Below the pieces are notes generated by a model. It searched no databases and was not told the origin of the DNA. It worked only from the letters and a program-made list of their open reading frames with translations. Below, piece after piece: positions 34,735 through 43,170 of a DNA stretch of 64,000 nt; the stretch's first letter is position 1; each line of letters starts with the position of its first letter. This DNA is from Rhodococcus rhodnii. GTDB lineage: Bacteria > Actinomycetota > Actinomycetes > Mycobacteriales > Pseudonocardiaceae. Location: contig JOAA01000018.1 of assembly GCA_000720375.1 (NCBI GenBank), forward strand, positions 124,001-188,000, written 5' to 3'. Made by a program: the position numbers and the translations under genes.

Positions 34735-35205
34735 TTACTGGCTGAGGCGGGCCTTCACCGCAGCGGCGACCCGGCCACCCTCGGCACGACCGGCGACCTT
34801 GGCGTTCGCGGCCTTCATGACCTGGCCCATCTGCTTCTGGGTCGGGGCGCCGCCGGTCTGCTCGGCAACCTCGGCGACGGCCTGGCCGACGAGATCGGCG
34901 AGCTCGTCGTCGGACAACTGAGCAGGCAGATACTCGGCGATGACGTCAGCCTCGGCGCGCTCGGCGGCAGCCTGGTCGGCGCGGCCCGCGGACTCGAAGG
35001 CCTCGGCGGCTTCCTTGCGCTTCTTCGCCTCACGGGTGAGCACGCGCTGGACTTCCTCGTCGGTGAGCTCCCGTGCCTCCTTGCCCGAGACTTCCTCGGT
35101 GCTCACCGCGGCCAGCACCATGCGCAGGGTGCCCAGCCGGGCGGTGTCCTTGGCCTTCAGGGCGACGACCAGGTCCGACTTCAACTTGTCCTTGAGCTCC
35201 GCCAT
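34735..35205 (-). CDS. GatB/YqeY domain-containing protein
   Basis: A 156-residue protein typical of the YqeY family: LKDKLKSDLVVALKAKDTARLGTLRMVLAAV at the N-terminus, then TDEEVQRVLTREAKKRKEAAEAF and YLPAQLSDDELADLV, and MGQVMKAANAKVAGRAEGGRV at the C-terminus. The family shares a fold with the tRNA-binding tail of GatB; a role in tRNA amidation or translation is only inferred. ATG 35203-35205 is chosen; upstream sequence in frame is shadow of the phosphatase gene. Confidence 0.92.
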   Translation of the reverse strand: MAELKDKLKSDLVVALKAKDTARLGTLRMVLAAVSTEEVSGKEARELTDEEVQRVLTREAKKRKEAAEAFESAGRADQAAAERAEADVIAEYLPAQLSDDELADLVGQAVAEVAEQTGGAPTQKQMGQVMKAANAKVAGRAEGGRVAAAVKARLSQ

Positions 35206-35281
35206 AACACGAACGTTACCGCCGCCTTCCAACATGGCGGCGGCTGCCACGGCATGTGCGCGCCGCCGTACTCTCGAAGGT

Positions 35282-36232
35282 GTGAGTACGTGGGCCCGAA
35301 TCGCTATGGCAACGACAGCAGCAGGTGCGGCGACCGTCGCGTACGCGGCGGGAATCGAACGACGACGCTGGACACTGCGCCAAGCCACCCTGCCCGTCCT
35401 CGGTGAAGGCGCACGGCCACTGCGGATCCTGCACATCTCGGACATCCACATGCTGCCCGGCCAGCGGTCGAAGCAGCGCTGGATCGCGGCCCTCGACGCA
35501 CTCGAACCCGACCTGGTCGTCAACACCGGTGACAACCTCGCGCACAAGCAGGCAGTACCCGCGGTCGTACGCGCCCTCGGCCCCCTGATGAACAGGCCTG
35601 GCATCTTCATCTTCGGCAGCAACGACTACTACGCGCCGAAACCGAAAAACCCAGTCCGCTACCTGTTGCCCAGCGCGAAGAAGAAGCGCATCCACGGCAT
35701 CAAACTCCCGTGGCGCGACCTCCGCGCCGCCATGGTCGAACGCGGCTGGCACGACCTGACCCACGTCCGCAAGATCGTCAGCATCGACGGCCGCAACATC
35801 GCCGTCGCCGGCGTCGACGACCCACACCTGCGCCGCGACCGCTACAAGGAAATCGCCGGCCGCCCAGACCCCACAGCAGCGCTCAGGCTGGGCATCACCC
35901 ACTCACCAGAGCCGCGAGTCCTCGACGCCTTCGCCAACGACGGCTACGACCTGGTCCTCGCGGGACACACCCACGGCGGCCAACTCCGCGTCCCCGGCTA
36001 CGGCGCACTCGTGACGAACTGTGATCTCGATCGCTCCCGCGCCCGCGGCGCCTCCCGCTGGGGCAGCCACATGTGGCTGCACGTCTCGGCCGGACTCGGC
36101 ACATCCCCATACGCCCCAGTGCGATTCGCCTGCCCGCCCGAAGCCAGCCTGTTGACCCTCGTACCCAGGACGAACGGCGAAGAAGCAGCCAAACCCAATA
36201 CCCGTTTCGGGGCCCGGGCAGACGTCCGCTAG
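35282..36232 (+). CDS. Metallophosphoesterase (Rv3683-like)
   Basis: A 316-residue calcineurin-like phosphoesterase. A short N-terminal hydrophobic segment ([18 protein letters not shown]) precedes the metal motifs: [35 protein letters not shown] and [14 protein letters not shown]. The YaeI/YkuE-type pattern suggests a membrane-associated phosphatase or lipid pyrophosphatase. GTG 35282 has gaagg just upstream; the longer frame overlaps the divergent YqeY gene. Synteny with mycobacterial Rv3683 supports the call. Confidence 0.9.
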   Translation: MSTWARIAMATTAAGAATVAYAAGIERRRWTLRQATLPVLGEGARPLRILHISDIHMLPGQRSKQRWIAALDALEPDLVVNTGDNLAHKQAVPAVVRALGPLMNRPGIFIFGSNDYYAPKPKNPVRYLLPSAKKKRIHGIKLPWRDLRAAMVERGWHDLTHVRKIVSIDGRNIAVAGVDDPHLRRDRYKEIAGRPDPTAALRLGITHSPEPRVLDAFANDGYDLVLAGHTHGGQLRVPGYGALVTNCDLDRSRARGASRWGSHMWLHVSAGLGTSPYAPVRFACPPEASLLTLVPRTNGEEAAKPNTRFGARADVR

Positions 36233-36253
36233 AGTATCCCCTGCAAGACAAGC

Positions 36254-36328
<75 letters not shown>

Positions 36329-36335
36329 GCAGGTC

Positions 36336-36367
36336 AGAGCCCGTCCACTTTAGAGTGGACGGGCTCT
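36336..36367. terminator. Bidirectional terminator between tRNA-Pro and int
   Basis: Arms agagcccgtccact / agtggacgggctct (perfect 14 bp), loop ttag, followed by tttt. It can end tRNA transcription on the plus strand and int transcription on the minus strand. Confidence 0.85.
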
Positions 36368-36396
36368 TTTAATGCTCTGCCTGTCTAACTGCCTGT

Positions 36397-37566
36397 CTAA
36401 GCCTCCGAGGCCGGGAAAATGCCGTCCATCGCGACCGCGCCGTCTTCGATGACCGGCCGGAGCTGGTGACGGTAGACCTGCTCCGTAACGCTCGTACTGC
36501 TATGCCCGACCAGCAGGGCAATCTTCTCGATCGGGACTCCTCTGTCCGAGAGCAGCGACACGAAGCTGTGCCGGAGTTCACGAGGTGTCCAGTCCTTCGC
36601 GACCAGCCCGGCCGCCTTCGCTACTCGGCGGAACGCACGCCGCACGTTGGCCGCGTCCAACTGTGTACCGGCCTCGGAGGCGAAGACCAGGTCGTGATCT
36701 GTCCATCCCTCCCCGTCTGTTGCTGCCCGTCGGCTGGCCTGCCGATCCTGGTGTGTATTGAGCGCGTCAATGCATCGCTGAGGTAGGGCCAACGTGCGGC
36801 GTGACTTGCGGGTCTTGGTGTCTCCCCCAGCGCGCACCGACCGCCACACCATGATGTGCGGGGGCACTGGCGGACTCGCCTTGGGTTTCCCGGCCAAATC
36901 GACGTGTGACCAGGTCAGTGGTCGCATTTCCTCTGTCCGGGCACCACTCAGCAGCGAGACGACAATGTATGTGCCAATGACGGATTGCTCCGCCTCCGTA
37001 GCAGCGAGAACCGCCTCCGCCTGGTCGAAGGTGAGCGCTTTAGACGGCCGACCTGTCTGCCCAACCGGCACATCACACAGCAACACAACGTTGCGCTTCA
37101 CCTTGTCGCGCGCCTGCGCTCGGGCAATCGCCCTCTTGAGCACTGACCGGATGTCACGGAGCGTTCGAGTGGCGAGCGTCTTAGCTTTCTCCGCGAGCCA
37201 CTTGTCGACATCTTCAGCCGACAAGTCTCGAAGCTTGCGGGCACCCAACGCTGGGATGACATGTGTCTCGGCGAGGATGGTCAACGTCTTGACCGTTTGC
37301 TGGTCGCGCCCGCTCAATCCGTAGGTCAGCCAGTCTCGGACGGCTTTCTCCACCGTGTAGTCGTGTGGCGCAATGGCCAAGCCGTCGTCATAGTCGCGGA
37401 GAATCTCCTTCAGCTTGTTCTTGGCCTCCGTCTTCGTCTTGCCGCTCCCGGACTTCACGATCCGCTTTCCGGCCGGAGTCCATCCGACGGTGGCCACTGC
37501 AATCCACCGTTGCCGCTTCTCGTGCCAGTGCAGACTGCCGTCACCACGGCTACGACGCTTGGTCAT
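36397..37566 (-). CDS. int: Tyrosine integrase
   Basis: A 389-residue site-specific recombinase that integrates the element at tRNA-Pro. The N-terminal arm-binding/SAM-like region (RRSRGDGSLHWHEKRQRWIA...ALGARKLRDLSAEDVDKWL) is followed by the catalytic domain with Arg in LLSGARTEEMRPL, His/Arg in TPRELRHSFVSLL, HxxR-like GHSSTSVTEQVY with the nucleophilic Tyr in QVYRHQL. ATG 37564-37566 is preferred over a start six codons earlier; it overlaps the xis gene end by 17 bp. Confidence 0.95.
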   Translation of the reverse strand: MTKRRSRGDGSLHWHEKRQRWIAVATVGWTPAGKRIVKSGSGKTKTEAKNKLKEILRDYDDGLAIAPHDYTVEKAVRDWLTYGLSGRDQQTVKTLTILAETHVIPALGARKLRDLSAEDVDKWLAEKAKTLATRTLRDIRSVLKRAIARAQARDKVKRNVVLLCDVPVGQTGRPSKALTFDQAEAVLAATEAEQSVIGTYIVVSLLSGARTEEMRPLTWSHVDLAGKPKASPPVPPHIMVWRSVRAGGDTKTRKSRRTLALPQRCIDALNTHQDRQASRRAATDGEGWTDHDLVFASEAGTQLDAANVRRAFRRVAKAAGLVAKDWTPRELRHSFVSLLSDRGVPIEKIALLVGHSSTSVTEQVYRHQLRPVIEDGAVAMDGIFPASEA

Positions 37567-37825
37567 ACTCAACCCCCGATTCACGCATGAGTAGCTGGAC
37601 GTAGTCCTGGATGGCGAGCGCCGGAATGAGTCGCGTTCGGCCTTGCGTGACCGAGCGCAGGCGACCCGCGCGAATCTGCTCGTAGATGACCGAGCGGCTC
37701 ATGGAGAGCAACCTCATTGCCTCCGGTATCCGGTACAGGTGTCGGAGCGGGACAGCGGTAGGAACAGCCGCCGTGGTTTCCAGCGAGAGATCAGAGCTTT
37801 CGACGTTGCGTGGCTCGGTGTTCAC
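37550..37825 (-). CDS. xis: Excisionase-like HTH protein
   Basis: A 91-residue protein with a MerR/excisionase-type helix-turn-helix: YRIPEAMRLLSMSRSVIYEQ followed by IRAGRLRSVTQGRTRLIP. It starts at GTG 37823-37825, which overlaps the stop of the upstream DUF3631 gene (GTGA), and it overlaps int. The location beside int and the size fit a recombination directionality factor. Confidence 0.9.
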   Translation of the reverse strand: MNTEPRNVESSDLSLETTAAVPTAVPLRHLYRIPEAMRLLSMSRSVIYEQIRAGRLRSVTQGRTRLIPALAIQDYVQLLMRESGVEYDQAS

Positions 37826-38973
37826 GCGTCACCTCCAGACGGCTCAGCAGGCAGGTAACGCGCCCATGCATCGGCCAGACCGACCTGTTCGACTTGGGTG
37901 TTGGTGGGGTAGGTGACGTAGCCCTTTGCGTTGGCGCCGTTGTGTTTGAACGTCAACGGAGCGACTTGGTACGGGTTCAGCTCTTGGGCGAGTCGGCGAG
38001 CGTCGAACGGTTTGCCGCTCAAGTCGGACCATGGCGCGTCGTCGATCGCACGCAAACGCGTGATGATCTCGGCAGTGTGCATCCGTTCTGTGGCCTCCGT
38101 GTTGAACAGCGTGCGGAGATCGGCCAGCAGGCGGACACCAAGTGATGGCGTGGTTTTCTGGTTGAACACGAAGTGGCTGCACGCCGTCCGTGCGGTGGTC
38201 GGCCAGTGGTCGCCCGCTTCGTCGGCAATGGCCAGTAGCGGCTCCCAGATCTCAGCGGGACGGTCGTCTACACCGGGAGGCATGTCGGGCTCTGCCTCGA
38301 CCAGCCTTTCCCCGATACTGCTCATCCACGCGCTCAATGCTTCGCGAATCGGCGTGGCCTGCCGGATGACTTTCGATTCCCGATAGGACTCCACGTGTTC
38401 GTCGTGGCGACGCTTGCGCAAATTGACGGTGATGGCGCGGGTGGTGATGGTGTCAGGCATTCGTCCGGCGAGTCCGGCCAGTGCGGCAGGGGCGAACACC
38501 GGTAGCCGCTCCACAGTGAACCCGCTCGCGGGGTCGCCTTTGGTTTTCGGCACGGTGGCAGAGCGTTTGTAGCCGAGGTTCAGCATGCCGCGCACATCTT
38601 CGTTGCCTGAGCCGCCCGCGCTGAACACGGTGTCCACTTCGTCCCACAGGATGGTGATCGGTCCGGCGGCGACCATGCGCACCAATGCAGGAGCGGACCC
38701 TCCTGCGGTCATTTCCGGTTGGTTGGTGAGGTGTTGCGCGATTTCCAGCACGCGCGTCTTCCCCGATGCTGGCTCCGGAGAGGACAGGATGAGCCGGGGC
38801 GTGATGTAGAAGGCGTCAGCGACCCAAGTGTGCGCGTACCAGAGCGCGAGCATCGGCGCGCAATGCTCATGCGGGAACACGGAGAATCGCGCCACGAAGT
38901 CACGAACCTGGTTCAGGACCTCGTGACCAGGCAGGGACGTCGGGGTCGGAACGACCCGCAATGCGGCGGTCAT
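37822..38973 (-). CDS. DUF3631-type ATPase, putative replication protein
   Basis: A 383-residue P-loop protein. Walker A-like SSPEPASGKTRVLEIAQHL and Walker B ITILWDEVDTVF are near residues 67-120, followed by sensor-like GYKRSATVPKT and RMPDTITTRAITVNLRKRR. The DUF3631 C-terminal domain covers about residues 190-370 (RLLADLRTLFN...FDARRLAQELNPYQVAPLT). The family is common in actinobacterial mobile elements as a primase/helicase-like protein. Aaggaagg precedes ATG 38971-38973, which overlaps the end of the upstream small gene. Confidence 0.88.
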   Translation of the reverse strand: MTAALRVVPTPTSLPGHEVLNQVRDFVARFSVFPHEHCAPMLALWYAHTWVADAFYITPRLILSSPEPASGKTRVLEIAQHLTNQPEMTAGGSAPALVRMVAAGPITILWDEVDTVFSAGGSGNEDVRGMLNLGYKRSATVPKTKGDPASGFTVERLPVFAPAALAGLAGRMPDTITTRAITVNLRKRRHDEHVESYRESKVIRQATPIREALSAWMSSIGERLVEAEPDMPPGVDDRPAEIWEPLLAIADEAGDHWPTTARTACSHFVFNQKTTPSLGVRLLADLRTLFNTEATERMHTAEIITRLRAIDDAPWSDLSGKPFDARRLAQELNPYQVAPLTFKHNGANAKGYVTYPTNTQVEQVGLADAWARYLPAEPSGGDA

Positions 38974-39304
38974 GCTGCCTTCCTTCCGTGACTGGTGGAC
39001 TCTTCGGGCGTGAAGTACTCGTGACCCCAGCGCGCCCACTGGGCGGCGGGACGTACTGCCACACACGGGCTCGACCGATTCGGCGGGGGAAACCTGGATC
39101 GGTGTTGACGGTGTACCGGTCGGTGGGCAGGTAGCAGCGGCACGATCCCCACGAGTGATCCAGCGGGTAACCGTCGCGGCGGCTGGATTCCCGAACTGCC
39201 AACCAGTCCCGGTAGGGCCACCACTGGCAGTGACGCGGACCGCCTTCCAGCGCGACCATCCGCGTGCGTGGGTTGGCGATGTGTGGTGGTCGGTGGCTGT
39301 TCAT
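38970..39304 (-). pseudogene. Small element protein broken by a 1-base frameshift
   Basis: ATG 39302-39304 overlaps the stop of the upstream gene (ATGA) and begins a frame with protein-like content (CQWWPYRDWLAVRESS...TDRYTVNTDPGFP). After WQYV, sense shifts one frame to AAQWARWGHEYFTPEE, ending with TGA at 38970, which forms an ATGA overlap with the DUF3631 start. A missing base near 39036-39046 (a gtcccgccgcccag tract) joins both halves into a ~111-residue protein. It may be a true mutation, a programmed shift or a sequencing error. Function unknown; rich in Trp, Tyr and Cys. Confidence 0.7.
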
Positions 39305-39819
39305 GCCGCGCCCTGCTCGACGTGGTTGCTGATCACGTGCAGTGGCGTTGGCGTGGTGGTGAACCGCTGCCGGTGCGCAGCCAGCCGGGCGTATCCGGCC
39401 GTGATCTGCTCGTCCAACAGGTCCAGCGCGCCGCTGGTTTCGGCCTGTAGCAGGCGTTTGGCGTACATGACGACGTGTCGCCGGTAGGACGCTTCGACGA
39501 GCAAGCCGACGTGGAAATCCAGGCTTGCCGGAACAATCGGCGCGGCCCGGTAGGCGTCAGCGGCCCATTCGGCGATGCGCTTGAGCTTGTGCTCACCGCT
39601 CACCGCGCCGGTACGCAGGGCGTAACCGACGACGGCGGCAGGGTCGAGGCTGGGCAGACCAGCGGCACACAGGTCGGTCAGGAGCTTGGCGACGGCGGCT
39701 GCACGCCAGTCGGTGAAGTCGCTCGATTCGAGATGGTCAAGGTGTGGCTGGGCGGCGTCGGGAGTGAGCTGCATGAGCACGCCGACAACCGCGGCTTCGA
39801 GGTCTGTTGTAGGTAGCAT
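39301..39819 (-). CDS. DnaB N-terminal-domain-like protein
   Basis: A 172-residue protein resembling the helicase DnaB N-terminal domain: TDLEAAVVGVLMQL, then HLDHLESSDFTDWRAAAVAKLLTDLCAAGLPSLDP, continuing with helices LDFHVGLLVEASYRRHVVMYAKRLLQAE. No ATPase motif is present, so it may be a loading or scaffold factor for replication of the element. ATG 39817-39819; 250 upstream residues in the same frame are Arg/Pro shadow. Coupled by ATGA to the frameshifted gene. Confidence 0.8.
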   Translation of the reverse strand: MLPTTDLEAAVVGVLMQLTPDAAQPHLDHLESSDFTDWRAAAVAKLLTDLCAAGLPSLDPAAVVGYALRTGAVSGEHKLKRIAEWAADAYRAAPIVPASLDFHVGLLVEASYRRHVVMYAKRLLQAETSGALDLLDEQITAGYARLAAHRQRFTTTPTPLHVISNHVEQGAA

Positions 39820-39842
39820 GGTCGCTCCAAACGGGACGGTCG

Positions 39843-40127
39843 TCAGCGGTGGTCGTCGCGGCGGTCGCGTTGCCGGTCGGCTCGGATGGCGCGGCGGACG
39901 CGGGTCCAGCGGTTGTAGAGGCGTCGGCCGAAGCGCAGGACGCGCCCGGTGCCGTCGCAGCGGCGGCACAGCCGGATGGCGCCGAAGATGGCGGACCGGA
40001 AGATGCCTTGGCCACGGCAGGATCGGCAGGCCTTGTACGGGAAGACGCCGCACGACCAGATGTAACCGAGCGTGAACAGGGCGGCGGCAACGGCGATGAT
40101 GCCTTCGAGGCTGATGAGGGTGTTCAA
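39843..40127 (-). CDS. Small membrane protein with a zinc-ribbon-like motif
   Basis: A 94-residue protein: an N-terminal TM helix (ISLEGIIAVAAALFTLGYIW) and a cytosolic part with two CxxC pairs in DnaJ-like form, CRSCRGQG and CRRCDGTG, then a basic tail (many Arg). It starts at TTG 40125-40127 with ggag five bases upstream. It is the first gene of the left operon; the zinc-binding motif is seen, function is not known. Confidence 0.75.
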   Translation of the reverse strand: MNTLISLEGIIAVAAALFTLGYIWSCGVFPYKACRSCRGQGIFRSAIFGAIRLCRRCDGTGRVLRFGRRLYNRWTRVRRAIRADRQRDRRDDHR

Positions 40128-40168
40128 AGTGGCTCCACGGGCTGTTTTGGGCCGTGTTCGGCCGACGC

Positions 40169-40250
40169 CTCTAGGTGCTAGGGCGCTGATCAGGGGTATT
40201 GAGGGTGTCTAGAAGGGGCTCTAGGTCTAGAGGGGTGAGGCTCTAGACCT
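40169..40250. promoter_or_regulatory. CTCTAG/TCTAGA repeat cluster and perfect operator-like palindrome
   Basis: CTCTAG occurs at 40169, 40219 and 40241, and TCTAGA at 40208 and 40226. A perfect inverted repeat AGGTCTAGAG (40223-40232) and CTCTAGACCT (40241-40250), 8 bases apart, lies just 2 bp before the IS end. This is the promoter region of the minus-strand replication operon and looks like a repressor or iteron site. Confidence 0.55.
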
Positions 40251-40252
40251 AT

Positions 40253-42226
40253 GTCGTGATTCGGCTGATGCTTGACACGTTGGCTTCACCTGATGCTTGA
40301 CACCGCTGGTCCTGGGTTTGATCACCCGAACGTCGCCGTTCGGGAGGGCCTGGGCCTGATGCTGGTGGAGCTCAGTGTGGTCGAGCAGCGGTATCGCGCC
40401 GTGATGGAAGTTCTGGCAGGCATTCCGGTGACCGAGGTCGCCGCCCGATATCGGGTCTCGCGCCAATCGGTGCATACCTGGGTCAAGCGCTACCGCGACG
40501 GCGGGATGCCCGGACTGGCCGACCGGTCCCACCGGCCCCGGTCGTGCCCGCACCAGCTCGACAGTGATGTTGAGGCGTTGATCTGCGAGCTGCGCCGCAC
40601 CCATCCCCGGTGGGGACCCCGTCGTTTGGTGCACGAACTCGCTCGGCGTGAGGTCGAACCGCTGCCGTCCCGATCCACGGTCTACCGGGTGCTGCTGCGG
40701 GCCGGGTTGCTGGAACCGGTGTCCCGTAAGCGGAAACGCTCCGAGTATCGCCGGTGGGAGCGTTCCGCGCCGATGCAACTGTGGCAAATGGACATTGTCG
40801 GCGGGGTGTTCCTCACTGATGGCACCGAGGTGAAGATCGTGACCGAGATCGATGACCATTCCCGGTTCATCGTCTGCTGCCAGGTCGTCGCACGGGCCAC
40901 CGGCAGGGCCGTGTCAGCCGCCTTCGCCCACGCGCTCCGGCGTTACGGAGTCCCTGGAGAAGTGTTGACCGACAACGGAAAACAGTTCACCGGCCGCTTC
41001 GGCGGGCCACGGGCGGGTGAGGTGTTGTTCGACCGGATCTGCCGGGACAACGGCATCACCCACCGACTGACCGCGGTCCGCTCACCCACCACCACCGGCA
41101 AGATCGAACGCTTCCACGGCAGCCTGCGCCGCGAACTGCTCGACCACCACGAACCCTTCACCTCGATCACTCACGCCCAGGCGGTGATCGACACCTGGAT
41201 CACCGGCTACAACATCGACCGACCCCACCAAGCCCTGGACATGACACCGCCGGTCGACCGGTTCACCACCACCGATCCGGAACACGCACGGCAGGCCGAG
41301 ACACTGCCCTTGGTGCTGCCCGCCGAACTCGACGTGATCGACAACCAGCACGAACCGGAACCGGACGCCGAGATCGCCTCGATGCCCGTGAATCTGTTGC
41401 GGCTCAACGACATGGGACCAGCCCCGGTCGCCGCACCGATCACCATCGAACTGGACAAGACCGTGCCCGCCTCGGGCAACCTCCAAGTGAAAGGCCAGCA
41501 GATCTGGCTCGGCCCGGACCGGGCCGGAACACCGATCACCCTGCGGATCAGCACCAGCCTGCTGCGGGTGTTGCTGGCCGGAGTCCCGATCAAAACCGTC
41601 GCATCCAAACTGGCCGCCTCAGACCTGCACGCCCTAGTCCACACCCAGCACGCCCGCATCATCGAGGGCGACACCACAACCATCCAACAACCCGGCAGCA
41701 CAGCGATCGAGGTCGAACGCACCGTCAGCGCGGCCGCGACCATCGCCCTGGCCAACAAACCCATCACGGTCGGGTTCTCCCCGGCCGGCCGCCGGGTCAT
41801 CCTGCGCTTCGAGGCAGGCGTGATGGCCGTGCTCGACCCAACCGACCGCACCCTGCTGCGCACCCTGCCCAGCCCGCTGACCACCAGAGCCGTCGCCTAC
41901 CTGCGCGGAGCCCGACCAGCCGGACCACCACCCACCCCGCCACCAGCCGCACCGGTCACCGTCGAACGGATCGTCTCCAGCAGCGGCGGCATCATGATCG
42001 CCCGCCAACGCATCCAGATCGGCCGCCAACACGCCCGCAAAGTCCTCACCCTCACACTCGACGAGACCACCATCCACGTCCACGACGGACCACACCTGCT
42101 GGCCACCGTCCCCCGCACCACCAACCTCGCAGTCACCCACAAACGAGCCCAGAACCACTAGATTCACTAGGTCCAACGTCAAGGATCAGGTGACGCCAAA
42201 CCGTCAACCATCACCTGAAGCCCGAC
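40253..42226 (+). mobile_element. IS481-type insertion sequence with 52-bp imperfect inverted ends
   Basis: The left end (about 40253-40304) aligns with the reverse complement of the right end (about 42175-42226), with roughly 39 of 52 matches. Each end holds two copies of a transposase-site-like ctgatgcttgacac (40265 and 40290 on the left; degenerate complements gtcaaggatcagg and gtcaaccatcacc on the right), about 25 bp apart. One transposase gene lies inside. No clear target duplication is visible. Confidence 0.78.
40359..42161 (+). CDS. IS481-type DDE transposase with triple C-terminal repeat
   Basis: A 600-residue transposase. HTH region (PVTEVAARYRVSRQSVHTWV) is followed by an rve-type DDE core: Asp in LWQMDIVGG, Asp in VLTDNGKQFTG and Glu in TTGKIERFHGSLR, then GYNIDRPHQALDMTPP. 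After residue ~350 come three repeats of about 60 residues, each opening with a VERxVSxxGxIxxxxQxIxxG-like pattern (near 41447, 41710 and 41965), resembling Mu-type beta barrels. ATG 40359 is chosen; an earlier ATG (40293) falls in the inverted end. Confidence 0.88.
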   Translation: MLVELSVVEQRYRAVMEVLAGIPVTEVAARYRVSRQSVHTWVKRYRDGGMPGLADRSHRPRSCPHQLDSDVEALICELRRTHPRWGPRRLVHELARREVEPLPSRSTVYRVLLRAGLLEPVSRKRKRSEYRRWERSAPMQLWQMDIVGGVFLTDGTEVKIVTEIDDHSRFIVCCQVVARATGRAVSAAFAHALRRYGVPGEVLTDNGKQFTGRFGGPRAGEVLFDRICRDNGITHRLTAVRSPTTTGKIERFHGSLRRELLDHHEPFTSITHAQAVIDTWITGYNIDRPHQALDMTPPVDRFTTTDPEHARQAETLPLVLPAELDVIDNQHEPEPDAEIASMPVNLLRLNDMGPAPVAAPITIELDKTVPASGNLQVKGQQIWLGPDRAGTPITLRISTSLLRVLLAGVPIKTVASKLAASDLHALVHTQHARIIEGDTTTIQQPGSTAIEVERTVSAAATIALANKPITVGFSPAGRRVILRFEAGVMAVLDPTDRTLLRTLPSPLTTRAVAYLRGARPAGPPPTPPPAAPVTVERIVSSSGGIMIARQRIQIGRQHARKVLTLTLDETTIHVHDGPHLLATVPRTTNLAVTHKRAQNH

Positions 42227-42458
42227 AACGCACCAAACCCGCCCGACAATAGGACGAAACGGAAGCGGGGGTCTGTAGTCGACCGGCGACGTGCAGGTGC
42301 AGCGTCGCGTATCGGGAGGGTTACCCGCATCGGCCGTTTGGCTGTGCGCTGGACGATGTGCACCGGAGCTGTAGGCCAGGTAAATGGCCCTTGTGTTCGC
42401 AGCTCTCCCTACATCAAGCTCCTCTCAACGTTCGTTCGTGACACACGTGAATCCAGGC
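42227..42458. other. Non-coding spacer right of the IS
   Basis: The 232-bp stretch between the IS end and the next gene stop holds no supported gene; an ORF at 42384 is on the opposite strand to a better gene and is its shadow. No terminator hairpin was noticed. Confidence 0.4.
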
Positions 42459-43157
42459 TTAGTCTCTGAGCCAGGTGAAGGTGCAGCGGTCACCGCCCAC
42501 CAGGTACTGAAGGCCACCCAAGCTGAGCACCTGACGCCAGATTCCAAGATCCTTTGGCTTGTGAAACCGCAACTGCTGGCCGTTGCGGACTTGATGTGCC
42601 CACAGAGCGTTGGCGGCTTGCCCGCCTCGGCCGCCAGTCGCCTTGATTTCCCACTCACTGCCCTCACCGTCGGGCATGAACACAGCCTTGTCCCAACCCG
42701 AAGAGTTGGGTCCAATGACTAGAACGAACTCAACGACGTCAGCGGAAACGGCTCCGTGTTCAATCTGGTAGCCAATCGTGTCCGCCGGATCATTGGTGCC
42801 GAACTGGCCTGCCGACTGTTGCGACCACTCCAGCGTCGGAAGTGGGATCGAACAGGGACGGGTGGTCGGTATGACCGCATAAATCTGCCCGGAGTAAATA
42901 GCGACCCACGGCAAAGTTAAGTAGACTCCGCAGCCCGTATTGACTTGGGATATAAGCCATGACTGGGCCTCGAAGTAGGCCACGATAATAGCACCAACTG
43001 CCGCGCAAATAGGTGCAGCAACATTCGCCGCCGCACATGCAGTTGCTATGACTGGGCCAGCGGCACCGGCGTTGCCCGTGCCCTCCTGAACCTTTTTGGT
43101 TTCTGCATCGTCAAGCTCTACTACAATTCCCCAGACGTTTGCGCTTACCTGCGCCAC
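42459..43157 (-). CDS. Unknown protein with an Ala/Cys-rich hydrophobic core
   Basis: A 232-residue protein. The N-terminal ~95 residues (VSANVWGIVVELDDAETKKV, then a hydrophobic GPVIATACAAANVAAPICAA..AVGAIIVAYFEA helix pair, then GVYLTLPWVAIYSGQIYAVIP) form one unit; I have seen GVYLTLPW-type domains in actinobacterial proteins of unknown role. The C-terminal half (IGYQIEHGAVSADVVEFVLVIG...) appears beta-rich. GTG 43155-43157 follows ggggga; it lies 13 bp after the leader-like gene and is in the same transcript. Toxin-like membrane insertion is a guess. Confidence 0.65.
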   Translation of the reverse strand: MAQVSANVWGIVVELDDAETKKVQEGTGNAGAAGPVIATACAAANVAAPICAAVGAIIVAYFEAQSWLISQVNTGCGVYLTLPWVAIYSGQIYAVIPTTRPCSIPLPTLEWSQQSAGQFGTNDPADTIGYQIEHGAVSADVVEFVLVIGPNSSGWDKAVFMPDGEGSEWEIKATGGRGGQAANALWAHQVRNGQQLRFHKPKDLGIWRQVLSLGGLQYLVGGDRCTFTWLRD

Positions 43158-43170
43158 GACTCCATCCCCC

